A stretch of DNA of 9,012 nucleotides from Flavobacterium psychrophilum. Its GTDB lineage: Bacteria; Bacteroidota; Bacteroidia; Flavobacteriales; Flavobacteriaceae. Made by a program: the position numbers and the translations under genes. The DNA lies in contig CAMDGJ010000115.1 in assembly GCA_945897545.1 (NCBI GenBank), forward strand, positions 1-9,012, given 5' to 3'. The notes beneath the pieces are model-generated. The model was not told the origin of the DNA, searched no databases, and saw only the letters and a program-made list of their open reading frames with translations. Below are positions 1 through 6,935 of the stretch, piece after piece; position 1 is the stretch's first letter, and the number at the start of each line of letters is the position of its first letter.

Positions 1-347
1 ATTATAATATTGTGTTGTACTTCAAAGTAAATTAATACATTTTTTAAATTTCTATTGTGAAGTTTTAATTGCTCAGAAACCTCTTCGGAATAGTCTTTTA
101 AAAGGGTTTTCGCTCCTCTACCCTCTGATATAGCAAGGGAATCAACCCCGATTTCAGCCCAACTATCAAACCACCGTTCAATCGTTCTGCGGCTGACATT
201 AAAAATAGAAGCCAAGTCGTTAATCTTGCGTCTTTGATGCGATAAAACAAGACATTGGCTACGTTTTCTAACGGTATTATTAGGGCTATTTTGATGAAGG
301 TGTTCTAATACCTCAATCTCTTCTTTTTTAAGTGTTATATATCTCAT
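1..347 (-). CDS. IS630-family transposase, N-terminal part (runs off window edge)
   Basis: An open frame of 115 codons runs from an ATG at 347-345 to the window edge without a stop, so the C-terminal part is missing. The translation starts MRYITLKKEEIEVLEHL, followed by a run rich in Arg/Lys (VRKRSQCLVLSHQRRK) and a helix-turn-helix at about residues 40-62 (INDLASIFNVSRRTIERWF). It continues with GVDSLAISEGRGAK and HNRNLKNVLIYFE. This layout, including the 'EGRG' turn and the 'HNRNLK' helix, matches my memory of the DNA-binding half of Bacteroidota IS630-type transposases. The DDE catalytic domain would lie beyond base 1, in the same or a separate frame. The element reads away from the polysaccharide genes. 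Only the transposase 5' side is present, so neither the inverted repeats nor the TA target duplication can be defined. It could also be a stand-alone helix-turn-helix fragment of a decayed element. Confidence 0.75.
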   Translation of the reverse strand, partial: MRYITLKKEEIEVLEHLHQNSPNNTVRKRSQCLVLSHQRRKINDLASIFNVSRRTIERWFDSWAEIGVDSLAISEGRGAKTLLKDYSEEVSEQLKLHNRNLKNVLIYFEVQHNII

Positions 348-356
348 AATGAGATA
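340..356. repeat. Perfect 17-base palindrome over the transposase start codon
   Basis: TATCTCAT (340-347), a single central A (348), and ATGAGATA (349-356) form two perfect 8-base arms. The transposase ATG (347-345) sits inside one arm. In RNA the one-base loop would open to a slightly larger loop. It could be a binding site for the transposase or a repressor, or a hairpin limiting translation, or chance in AT-rich DNA. No function is shown by the sequence. Confidence 0.4.
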
Positions 357-614
357 AATATACAAATAATATTACATATAAACAATAAAATACGACATTA
401 TTTTATTCTAATTACTTATAAAAAATGATATAAACTAAAAAATGACCATCCAAAAAGCGAAAATAAAAAATTCAATCTACTTGTTTCTTTTGAATATTGC
501 AGCTAGATAATATTTATACTATTTTTCACCTATTAAGTAAGCTGTCACTGAAACTCCGGTGAGCACACTAATAAAGTAATACGCTGTATAATCCATAAAT
601 TCTATTTTATTAAT
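348..614. other. Intergenic region between the polysaccharide locus and the IS630 fragment
   Basis: This 267-base, AT-rich spacer separates the 3' end of the sugar transferase gene from the transposase start. One end of the insertion sequence must lie here if the element is intact, but with only one side visible I cannot locate its inverted repeat. No convincing intrinsic terminator closes the polysaccharide operon: the best inverted repeats (for example ATTCAA near 470 with TTGAAT near 491) are short with long loops. No TAnnTTTG promoter element is present in exact form on the minus strand. The only coding candidate is the 25-codon ORF at 519-596, listed separately. Confidence 0.6.
519..596 (-). 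CDS. Possible 25-residue single-membrane-span peptide
   Basis: An ATG at 596-594 opens a 25-codon frame ending in TAG at 519-521, starting 18 bases after the stop of the sugar transferase gene. The product begins MDYTAYYFISVLTGV and ends in AYLIGEK. About 17 central residues are hydrophobic enough for one membrane span, and the short tail is charged (GEK). The position right behind a membrane-bound phosphoglycosyltransferase would fit a small operon-tail membrane peptide. Arguments against it are the lack of a recognisable family, the lack of a ribosome-binding signal (not informative in Bacteroidota), and the fact that a frame of this size often arises by chance. It could also be the 5' remnant of a longer gene truncated by the neighbouring insertion sequence. 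I do not recognise it. Confidence 0.25.
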   Translation of the reverse strand: MDYTAYYFISVLTGVSVTAYLIGEK

Positions 615-2015
615 TTAAAACGCATTTTTATCTCCCATTGCTACTACTATTATTGTCAAAAAACAGATTTTAATATCAGTAATCAGACTCCATTTTTGTA
701 CATATTCGATATCTTTATTAACTCTTCGCTTCATATCAACTACTTTTTTAGTTTCGCCTCGAAGACCCGAGACTTGCGCTAGACCTGTAATTCCAGGCTT
801 GACAAAATGACGAACCATAAAATTATTAATATGGTTATTGTAATCAAACGTATGTTTGATCATGTGAGGACGGGGTCCTACAACGCTCATATTCCCCATA
901 AAAACATTTAAAAATTGCGGCAATTCGTCCAGACTGGTTCGACGGAGGAATCTGCCGATTGGCGTTACTCTAGCATCTTCTTTTTTAGCTTGTTGACTTT
1001 CATCGCCACTGTTTTTATACATGCTTCGAAATTTATAACAACAAAAGGGTTCATTTTTTTTGCCAGTTCGCATTTGTTTGAATAAAACAGGTCCCTCACT
1101 TTGCTTCTTTATCAGGTAAGCCATTAGAGGATAGAGCCATGATAATACAAAAAGAATGACTAGGCCACTAAAAACAATATCGAATATTCTTTTGACTAAT
1201 CGATTATATGCGTTTTGTAATGGTTCATAACGCGGCTTTATAATATGAAAATTATCTAAATTGCTCGAGCTAAAGTGTCTTTTTGAAATTAATGAAAAAT
1301 CCGGAACAAATTTTAAACGCATACAATGCTTATCACCAAGTTCAAAGAAATAATTCAAATCTGAAATAAGATCGGGATTTGTTACAATGAATAACTCATC
1401 GATTTGCTCAACAGATGCATTATGAATAGCAGTTGAAAGCGCTAACCTAAAATCTTTAACATTTACATAATTGACAGACGAATTTTCATTGAGAATACCC
1501 CGAAAGTGAATAAAATAGGAATGAGCTTCTATATGAGAGGCTAATTCAATACTCGTTTTATTAAATCCCCATATCGCTATTGTATAACGCATAAGCACCC
1601 ATTTTTTTATATTTGTTGAAATGAGAGCAAACAAAATTCTAGAAAATAAAAAATAAGCCAGTAAAAAACTTAATTGAAACAAATTAGCCTTACTACCGAA
1701 AAAGTATAATAGATCATCATTAAAAATAAAAATATAACTATGCCACAGGATTCTTTGTGTAACGAAAGCGCGCCAGCTATTGCTAAAAAATTCTTCTAAA
1801 CTAAAAAGGACAGCAACCCGATATAATTTAAAATAAGTAAATGAGAATAACCAGCTTAAAATAGTAATAGAAATCATTTTATTGATTAACATCGCATTCC
1901 AAGTAACATCTTCTAGAAGAGCAAACTTTAAAAATAGCAAAGTCCCTATAATCATGGCAATCATATCATTAACTGCGCAGAAAATTAAAAAGGTAAATTT
2001 ATGTCTATTTCTCAT
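615..2015 (-). CDS. Polyprenyl-phosphate sugar phosphotransferase (WcaJ-like initiating transferase)
   Basis: This 466-residue protein is of normal length for the large monotopic phosphoglycosyltransferases that start exopolysaccharide repeat units by moving a hexose-1-phosphate from a UDP-sugar to undecaprenyl phosphate at the inner membrane. The N-terminal part has hydrophobic segments at about 7-30, 43-64, 92-106 and 112-133. A Rossmann-like CoA_binding_3-type region follows from about 142 ([14 protein letters not shown]) to 245. The catalytic bacterial sugar transferase domain starts at [15 protein letters not shown] (275-289), whose hydrophobic stretch is the re-entrant helix. Diagnostic motifs follow: KFRSM (328-332), DELPQ (363-367), VGPRP (379-383) and KPGITG (406-411). 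D363-E364 corresponds to the Asp-Glu dyad that is catalytic in the relative PglC. The start overlaps the end of the VanZ-like gene by 11 bases, suggesting coupled translation. The sugar (glucose, galactose or other) cannot be read from sequence. Confidence 0.93.
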   Translation of the reverse strand: MRNRHKFTFLIFCAVNDMIAMIIGTLLFLKFALLEDVTWNAMLINKMISITILSWLFSFTYFKLYRVAVLFSLEEFFSNSWRAFVTQRILWHSYIFIFNDDLLYFFGSKANLFQLSFLLAYFLFSRILFALISTNIKKWVLMRYTIAIWGFNKTSIELASHIEAHSYFIHFRGILNENSSVNYVNVKDFRLALSTAIHNASVEQIDELFIVTNPDLISDLNYFFELGDKHCMRLKFVPDFSLISKRHFSSSNLDNFHIIKPRYEPLQNAYNRLVKRIFDIVFSGLVILFVLSWLYPLMAYLIKKQSEGPVLFKQMRTGKKNEPFCCYKFRSMYKNSGDESQQAKKEDARVTPIGRFLRRTSLDELPQFLNVFMGNMSVVGPRPHMIKHTFDYNNHINNFMVRHFVKPGITGLAQVSGLRGETKKVVDMKRRVNKDIEYVQKWSLITDIKICFLTIIVVAMGDKNAF

Positions 2016-2430
2016 TTCCGGATCTTTTAAAACTAAATAGCATCGTACCTAAATAGTATAGTAATCCCCCTATCAAACTCCCTAAAATACCATAGAAAAC
2101 ATCTATTAAATCTGGATTTCTTTTTTGAATTAGAATTTGCCCTCCTTCAGCTATAAAAACGATAATTATTGAAATTGCAATATTTTGTATAAAATTCAAA
2201 ATTCTGTTGATATATTCTATTGAACTCATTTGTTGTGTTAAGTCCTCTAATAAGAAACCCACAGCTATAAAAGGAATACTAGTACGTAAATTGTAATATT
2301 GATTACTCCAGTTCAAAAGCCATTTAGGCAAATAAGTTTCTGTACTAAAATTAGGTTCTGGTAACCACGAATAATAAAAAATCGCAGCTATAACAAAAAA
2401 CAAAATTAGGCCAACAGCTTTCTTAGACAT
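2005..2430 (-). CDS. VanZ-like family membrane protein
   Basis: This small 141-residue protein has four predicted membrane segments at about 5-22, 51-64, 80-98 and 110-132. The signature of the VanZ-like family is clear: an early SWLPEPN (21-27), a conserved Arg before the second span (NLRTSIPFIAVGFL, 47-60), and AEGGQILIQKRNPDLIDVFYGILGSLIGG (94-122). That last stretch carries the Glu-x-x-Gln, Arg and Asp pattern at the end of span 3 and the start of span 4. VanZ was named for low-level teicoplanin resistance, but the biochemical role of the family is not settled, and resistance should not be inferred here. The gene lies 75 bases after the autokinase gene and overlaps the initiating sugar transferase gene by 11 bases. 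Its job is therefore probably tied to polymer assembly or to the lipid-linked precursor at the membrane. That link is inference from context only. Confidence 0.85.
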   Translation of the reverse strand: MSKKAVGLILFFVIAAIFYYSWLPEPNFSTETYLPKWLLNWSNQYYNLRTSIPFIAVGFLLEDLTQQMSSIEYINRILNFIQNIAISIIIVFIAEGGQILIQKRNPDLIDVFYGILGSLIGGLLYYLGTMLFSFKRSGNEK

Positions 2431-2505
2431 TTCATACTATTTAAAATTTTATAAATAAGAGTTTTTTAATTGATTGTTTAAAATTCAAGTAAAAAAAATT
2501 GTGAT

Positions 2506-4833
2506 TTATGACGTTTTAAACCATAACTTTTTTGCTTTTTTTTCTTGATAATCATAACCATAACCAAAGTTGATTCCGTAATTATAGCCGTACGAACTTT
2601 TCGAATTGACATGGTTAATTAGAATACCAACATTTTTCAATTGCCCTTTTTTAATAAAATTATTTAATCGAACTATTGAACTTCTATCCGTGAAATCGAA
2701 TTTTGTCACATAAACTGTAGCATCAGCTAAAGCACTAAAATTGAGCATGTCTGACACCATTTGAACAGGAGCGGTATCTAAAATAATAAAATCGTAAAGC
2801 CCCTTTGCCTCTTCAATCAATGATTCGAAATTAGAATTGGTTAATAACTGAGTTGGATTTGCTGGAATTTCTCCGGCGAATAGTACATCAAGATTTTTAG
2901 AAAAATTAGTGGCTTTTATCAAGTATCCTTTCCAATCGTCGTTTTTATTGTGTAAATAATTAGTCAGTCCTAGTATACTTTTATCTAAATCAAAATAGGT
3001 ATGCAATTGAGGATTTCTTAAATCAGCGCCAATGAGTAATACTTTTTTGTTAAGATTACTTACAGTTATTGCATCATGAAATGCGCAAAAGGATTTCCCT
3101 TCATGCTGAGTAGAGGACGTAAACAATATTACATTTCCCTTATTTTCCGTTTTAACTGGCAATAAATAGGCTATGTTTGAAAATAGGGTGCGAGATGCCT
3201 CAGCTAACAATGAGCGAGAATTTGCACCGTTGTCTAGCTTTTCTTTCGAACTTATTCTTGGCATATATCCCAGAAAAGGAATAGTATCATTAACTTTTTG
3301 AATATCTTCCTCATTGCGTATTTTGGAATCCATTTGTAAACTAAAATATATTACACCAAAGGGAAGTAGCAAACCAAGCAAAAAAGCGCCTAACATAAAA
3401 GATTTGGGCTGTGGAAAAATAGCTGAATAATTTGTTTCAGGTGAATTTAAAGTTTTTAAATTTGATTCTAAAATTGCACCATTCAAAACAGCTTCTTCTC
3501 TTTTTTGCAATAATGCCACATATGTTTCTTCCTTAGTATTTAAATTACTATTAATATTACCTAATACTTTGTCTTTTGTAGGAATACCTTTTGCTTTGTA
3601 ATTAGCAATATTTTGTTCTGACATATTCGCTCTATTGGTTTGATTTAGAACATTTAAATACCCTTCAAGGGTGTTTAATATTTCTTGTTTCTGAGAATTT
3701 AGCTGATTAATTATACTAATGTACGCCGGATTATTTTTTTGCGCTCTTTGTAAAATTAATTCACTTTCGAGAAGTCTAGCATTGTAATTTAAAAGCATTT
3801 GATTTACTGTAGGTGCTTCTAATTTGTAATCGGTGCCTAAAGCTCTGCTGGCACTCGAATTTCTGATATCATTAATTGCATAATTAGTTAAAGCTATCTG
3901 TCGTCGGTTAAGGCTAGAGTTTTCGTTCTTTATACTTCTATCAGCCGTTTTTTCTACAATGTAATTGTCCATCACTAGTATATCATTATTTTGTAAAAAC
4001 TTTTCTTTGACCCTTTCGATAGAATCCTTCTCTTGAGTAAAGCTTTTTATTCTTTGATTTAAATATGAAACTGTTTTGACATACAACTTTTGTTTGTTGG
4101 TAACAATACTTTTATCTAACAATACGATAATTTCATTAAGTATTTTCCTAGAGCGTATGGGACTGACCCCAATATGATCAAGTTCTATTGTTCCTTTTGA
4201 CTTTTCATCAGATGAAACAATTAACGAAGCCTTCAAATTCTTTAGAGCAATATCTGTAGGTTCAAGACGAACTACATATTCTTTTTCAAAATAGTAAGAA
4301 AGGTTTTTCTTAGCTGTGTCAATTAATTGAATTTTAAATGGTAAACCTTCAATTTCTTGGTTCCCATCGTATCCATTAACGGTATAACTTTTTTCCTTTT
4401 CTGGGTCAATAATGGTAAATCCTTGACTATGAATTTTAATATCATAGGAAACTTGTGGTAATAAATCTTTTGCTATGGTTGGCGTTATAATAAAAGGAAC
4501 TGAATTTATAGCTGTACCTTTTACTTTATAAACTTTTTCAAAATAACTAATGTTTAGATTCATACTTTTTACAACTTTAAATAAAAAGTCATTGGATGTA
4601 ATTAACCTAATTTCTTCCTCTAAATTATCTTTATCTCTTTCTTCCTCGGTGTTTGTGTTTATAATTTTTGATTTATCTTCTTGTTTTTTATCAATAAATA
4701 ATAAAGCTGATGTTTGATATGAAGACGGCACTGTTTTTATATAAACAAAGGCTGCACCCAAGCATAACATTAAACTAATAATAAACCAAGGCCAATATTG
4801 AAAATACTTAAAAAATTCTTTTTTAAAATCCAT
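2506..4833 (-). CDS. Polysaccharide biosynthesis tyrosine autokinase (Wzc-like PCP/BY-kinase)
   Basis: This 775-residue inner-membrane protein joins a Wzz-type chain-length domain to a cytoplasmic bacterial tyrosine kinase, as in Wzc. It has membrane span 1 at about 13-32, a long periplasmic region with coiled-coil-prone segments (about 245-285 and 350-395), and span 2 at about 479-499 preceded by the Pro-containing FPQPKSF. The kinase has Walker A TSSTQHEGKS (572-581), Walker A' VLLIGADLRNP (598-608) and Walker B FIILDTAP (682-689). The C-terminal tail carries six tyrosines between 748 and 762 (Y748, Y750, Y752, Y758, Y760, Y762), the usual autophosphorylation cluster. In the family, cycling phosphorylation of this tail controls assembly with the outer-membrane exporter and polymer length. 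Two motif positions deviate: His577 where many homologues have Gly, and Gly602 instead of the first Asp of the DxD pair. The export lipoprotein gene lies 89 bases upstream, the normal Wza-Wzc pairing. Confidence 0.95.
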   Translation of the reverse strand: MDFKKEFFKYFQYWPWFIISLMLCLGAAFVYIKTVPSSYQTSALLFIDKKQEDKSKIINTNTEEERDKDNLEEEIRLITSNDFLFKVVKSMNLNISYFEKVYKVKGTAINSVPFIITPTIAKDLLPQVSYDIKIHSQGFTIIDPEKEKSYTVNGYDGNQEIEGLPFKIQLIDTAKKNLSYYFEKEYVVRLEPTDIALKNLKASLIVSSDEKSKGTIELDHIGVSPIRSRKILNEIIVLLDKSIVTNKQKLYVKTVSYLNQRIKSFTQEKDSIERVKEKFLQNNDILVMDNYIVEKTADRSIKNENSSLNRRQIALTNYAINDIRNSSASRALGTDYKLEAPTVNQMLLNYNARLLESELILQRAQKNNPAYISIINQLNSQKQEILNTLEGYLNVLNQTNRANMSEQNIANYKAKGIPTKDKVLGNINSNLNTKEETYVALLQKREEAVLNGAILESNLKTLNSPETNYSAIFPQPKSFMLGAFLLGLLLPFGVIYFSLQMDSKIRNEEDIQKVNDTIPFLGYMPRISSKEKLDNGANSRSLLAEASRTLFSNIAYLLPVKTENKGNVILFTSSTQHEGKSFCAFHDAITVSNLNKKVLLIGADLRNPQLHTYFDLDKSILGLTNYLHNKNDDWKGYLIKATNFSKNLDVLFAGEIPANPTQLLTNSNFESLIEEAKGLYDFIILDTAPVQMVSDMLNFSALADATVYVTKFDFTDRSSIVRLNNFIKKGQLKNVGILINHVNSKSSYGYNYGINFGYGYDYQEKKAKKLWFKTS

Positions 4834-4922
4834 AATAATTTTAATTAATTTGATGTAATTGCATTAAACAACAATTAGCGCTATTAAGTTCTATACTTTA
4901 AATTATTGCACTAAAATCTGTA

Positions 4923-5690
4923 TTATTGTAGTTGGAAAAGTAGATAAAGTGATAAGATAGAAGCTATAATTGCCAATAATTGTAATGGATCTTTAATTAA
5001 ACCACCACTATTTACTTTTAACTTATTAGGGGTAACAACGATAACATCATTTTGTCTGATTCGAAAATTTGGATCGGACATCCAAGAGGCTGTCCTTAAG
5101 TCAATATGGTAAACTAAGCGTTTTCCGTCTAATTCTCTGATAAGTTTTATATCTTTTCGAATAGCTGAATACGTCAAATCTCCTGCTAATCCTATTGCAT
5201 CAAGAAGGCTGATGGACTGCTCAGTAAAAGTTTTTACGCCAGGTGAATTCACCTCGCCTAAAATGGTAAATTTGTTATTGAGGACTCGTACTACTACAGT
5301 AGGGTTTACTAAATATCCTTCACTTATTAAGCGCTCTTTTATTTTTAATTCAGCTTCAGCTGGCGTCAAACTACCAACTTTAATTTCATTTAAAATCGGT
5401 AGTGTAACATTACCTTGAGGAGTTACTAAATATCCTGATAATTGCATCATTTCTACTGATTGTAAATTTTCCAATCCATCTGAGATATTGAAAGGTGCTG
5501 ATACTAATGGATTTAAATCACTTATATTGATTTTTAATATGTCATTGGGTTGTATTTTAGTAGCTGCATAATTTAAAGTCGAATTAGAATAGGTATCTAA
5601 ATCTTGTAAATACAACATATTTTTCTTGGTGGTGCAAGACTGTAGAATTACTAAAACTAAAACAATTAGTATTGGGAAGTTTTTTTTCAT
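4923..5690 (-). CDS. Polysaccharide export outer-membrane lipoprotein (Wza-like)
   Basis: This 255-residue protein starts with a lipoprotein signal peptide: MKKNFPILIVLVLVILQSC has a Lys-rich start, a hydrophobic core and the lipobox LQSC, with Cys19 as the lipidated residue. The polysaccharide export domain follows at about 42-135 (KIQPNDILKINISDLNP, then GYLVTPQGNVTLPIL and LTPAEAELKIKERL). One SLBB-type domain follows from about 140 to 195, with the typical GEVNSPG (145-151) and a SLLDAIGLAGDL helix. A C-terminal hydrophobic segment at 236-253 probably anchors it in the outer membrane, as in short Bacteroidota homologues. E. coli Wza is longer and has more periplasmic domains. The protein should form the exit channel working with the autokinase encoded next in the operon. 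A minus-strand opposite-frame ORF at 5212-5418 is only a shadow of this gene. Confidence 0.93.
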   Translation of the reverse strand: MKKNFPILIVLVLVILQSCTTKKNMLYLQDLDTYSNSTLNYAATKIQPNDILKINISDLNPLVSAPFNISDGLENLQSVEMMQLSGYLVTPQGNVTLPILNEIKVGSLTPAEAELKIKERLISEGYLVNPTVVVRVLNNKFTILGEVNSPGVKTFTEQSISLLDAIGLAGDLTYSAIRKDIKLIRELDGKRLVYHIDLRTASWMSDPNFRIRQNDVIVVTPNKLKVNSGGLIKDPLQLLAIIASILSLYLLFQLQ

Positions 5691-5768
5691 TGTAGTTGGG
5701 GTTGATTTAAGTAGGTTTAATTAATTTAATTTGTATTGAAATAAAAAGATTATGTTAGAATTTGAAAT

Positions 5769-5788
5769 ATCCTTTTTAAAAAAAGGAT
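5769..5788 (-). terminator. Weak AT-rich hairpin between glycosyltransferase and export lipoprotein genes
   Basis: ATCCTTTTT (5769-5777) and AAAAAGGAT (5780-5788) are perfect 9-base inverted arms with two bases between them, 20 bases past the stop of the glycosyltransferase gene. In the minus-strand transcript the stem has only two G-C pairs and is followed by AUUUCAAAUUC rather than a clean U-run. It is at best an attenuator or a 3'-end stabilising structure within the operon. It could simply be AT-rich chance pairing. Confidence 0.3.
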
Positions 5789-5808
5789 TAGATGGATAGT
5801 TTTACTTG

Positions 5809-6558
5809 TTACCATTGAACTAAGTATTGTCTTAAAGCAATAGTTTTCTTCATAAATACAGCTAGAAATGCGGTTAAACCGTGAAATTTATATATTTTAT
5901 AGTCTTCATATAGAACTTTAAAAGAGCGATTTACACTAGTACTCATGCCTCCCATTCTCATTTTAACAATATATGAATTAATATAGCTCATCTTTATTTT
6001 ATACTTGTACAAATAGCGAAGCAAAAATTCTGTATCAGAGGCTATTTTAAAATCAAGGTTGTAAAAACCATATTTATCAATTATTGATTTCTTTAAATAA
6101 ACCGTAGGATGCAAAGGCAACCAACCCCTCTTGACTTTTTTGAGACTAAAACCTCCTCCTATTCGATTGCGAATTAAGCGCTCTTCGCTATCATTCGAAA
6201 CATAAACACCATCACCATAAACACCATCTATACTGGAATCATTGACAAAACGAGATGCAATATTTCTTATAGCATTCTTATCATAAAATTCATCATCAGA
6301 ATGCATCAAACCAATAACATCGCCTGTCGCTAGTTTGAGACCTTTGTTTATAGCATCATACATGCCTTTGTCAGGTTCTGAAATATATTGGCTTATTCTA
6401 TCCCTATAAGATTCAATAATTTCTTGTGTTCCATCGTTGGAATTACCATCAATAATAATATATTCAATATTATCATAATTTTGCTGTAACACACTATTAA
6501 TTGCTTTTTCAATAGTAGTCTTTCGATTGTAACATACTGTTATTATAGTAATTATCAT
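5809..6558 (-). CDS. Family 2 glycosyltransferase (WcaA-like)
   Basis: This 249-residue cytoplasmic or membrane-associated GT-A glycosyltransferase probably adds one sugar from a nucleotide-sugar donor to the lipid-linked repeat unit. It begins with the classic strand MIITIITVCYNRKTTIEKAINSVL and has the nucleotide-binding IIIDGNSNDGT (34-44). EPDKGMYDAINKGLKLATGDVI (61-82) is typical of WcaA-type enzymes. The metal-binding Asp motif is HSDDEF (86-91), and an Asp in IASDTEFLLR (172-181) is a likely catalytic-base region. A basic, partly hydrophobic C-terminus (223-249) may sit on the membrane. There is no strong transmembrane helix, so it is not a processive synthase. It follows a 411-base gap holding a terminator and a candidate promoter, so it is probably the first gene of its transcript. 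Donor and acceptor cannot be read from sequence. Confidence 0.9.
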   Translation of the reverse strand: MIITIITVCYNRKTTIEKAINSVLQQNYDNIEYIIIDGNSNDGTQEIIESYRDRISQYISEPDKGMYDAINKGLKLATGDVIGLMHSDDEFYDKNAIRNIASRFVNDSSIDGVYGDGVYVSNDSEERLIRNRIGGGFSLKKVKRGWLPLHPTVYLKKSIIDKYGFYNLDFKIASDTEFLLRYLYKYKIKMSYINSYIVKMRMGGMSTSVNRSFKVLYEDYKIYKFHGLTAFLAVFMKKTIALRQYLVQW

Positions 6559-6609
6559 TATAAAAAGATTAAGCTAAAAATATTTCTATTATTTGAAGTA
6601 AAACTAAAA

Positions 6610-6617
6610 CAAACGTA
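6610..6617 (-). promoter_or_regulatory. Candidate Bacteroidota promoter -7 element TACGTTTG
   Basis: The minus-strand sequence TACGTTTG matches the Bacteroidota -7 consensus TAnnTTTG exactly. It is the only exact match I found on the minus strand in the intergenic regions of this window. It lies about 50 bases upstream of the glycosyltransferase ATG at 6558, giving a plausible leader of roughly 40-45 bases. A TTG -33 element at the usual distance of about 19-21 bases is missing: the nearest TTG is 32 bases away (6650-6652). The promoter is therefore either weak, regulated, or not real. Confidence 0.4.
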
Positions 6618-6712
6618 TTTTACTAAAAAATTTTGTCGACGAAGCACCACAATACTCGTTAAAAATGCAAAAACACCCTACTGATCTTGTACCGCTTGAA
6701 AAAACGAAAAAC

Positions 6713-6724
6713 AAAAAAAAAAAA
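6713..6724. repeat. 12-base poly-A/poly-T tract
   Basis: An uninterrupted run of 12 A on the plus strand (T on the minus strand) lies about 155 bases upstream of the glycosyltransferase start and about 100 bases upstream of its candidate promoter element. It is set in a wider A-rich stretch. Runs of this length can change length by slippage and bend DNA. No gene frame that I trust crosses it. Confidence 0.6.
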
Positions 6725-6785
6725 CGTATTTAATTTTATCATTAGAAATGTTGTGAAAAATAACAGTTCAGTTTGGTCAAGAATA

Positions 6786-6844
6786 TGTGCTAAAGTTTTA
6801 ATGGAGTTTGAGAATTATTCCCTTATAGTATGTTTAAAGTTTTA
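6786..6844. repeat. Imperfect direct repeat pair with shared TAAAGTTTTA core
   Basis: The 10-base core TAAAGTTTTA occurs at 6791-6800 and at 6835-6844, each preceded by TATGT with two or one intervening bases. The copies start 44 bases apart, just downstream of the terminator. They may be tandem protein-binding sites for the downstream transcription unit or chance similarity in AT-rich DNA. Confidence 0.3.
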
Positions 6845-6902
6845 GATTTTTTTTAACGATCTTCTTACTATTTAGTGTAGACTTTTTGCATACAAAAAGA
6901 AC

Positions 6903-6935
6903 AAAAAAAGGGCTTTCTGTTACCAGTAGCCCTTT
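6903..6935 (-). terminator. Rho-independent terminator after the decarboxylase gene
   Basis: On the minus strand AAAGGGCT (6935-6928) pairs with AGCCCTTT (6914-6907). An inner CTG/CAG stem (6926-6924 with 6919-6917) closes a GTAA tetraloop. The stem is followed directly by a T-rich run (CCCTTTTTTTGTTC). This is a textbook intrinsic terminator, 35 bases past the stop of the UDP-glucuronate decarboxylase gene, and it ends the upstream transcription unit. Confidence 0.88.

Noticed and set aside
2005..2430. Reading the VanZ-like gene as a glycopeptide-resistance gene
   Set aside because: No other van genes are near, the family is widespread in non-resistant bacteria, and a Gram-negative outer membrane already excludes glycopeptides. 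The polysaccharide context is the better guide.
4834..4922. Possible promoter or terminator between the export lipoprotein and autokinase genes
   Set aside because: There is no TAnnTTTG element and no stable hairpin, only short AT-rich repeats. The two genes are most simply read as one operon.
5212..5418. 68-codon plus-strand ORF
   Set aside because: It lies wholly opposite the export lipoprotein gene, has no recognisable family features, and all solid genes here are on the other strand. It is a shadow ORF.
6630..6737. 27-codon minus-strand frame through the homopolymer (beginning MIKLNTFFFF), first considered as a slippage-controlled peptide
   Set aside because: Its Phe and Arg/Lys-rich content follows from the T-rich DNA. 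It has no neighbour in frame to join by a slip and no family resemblance.
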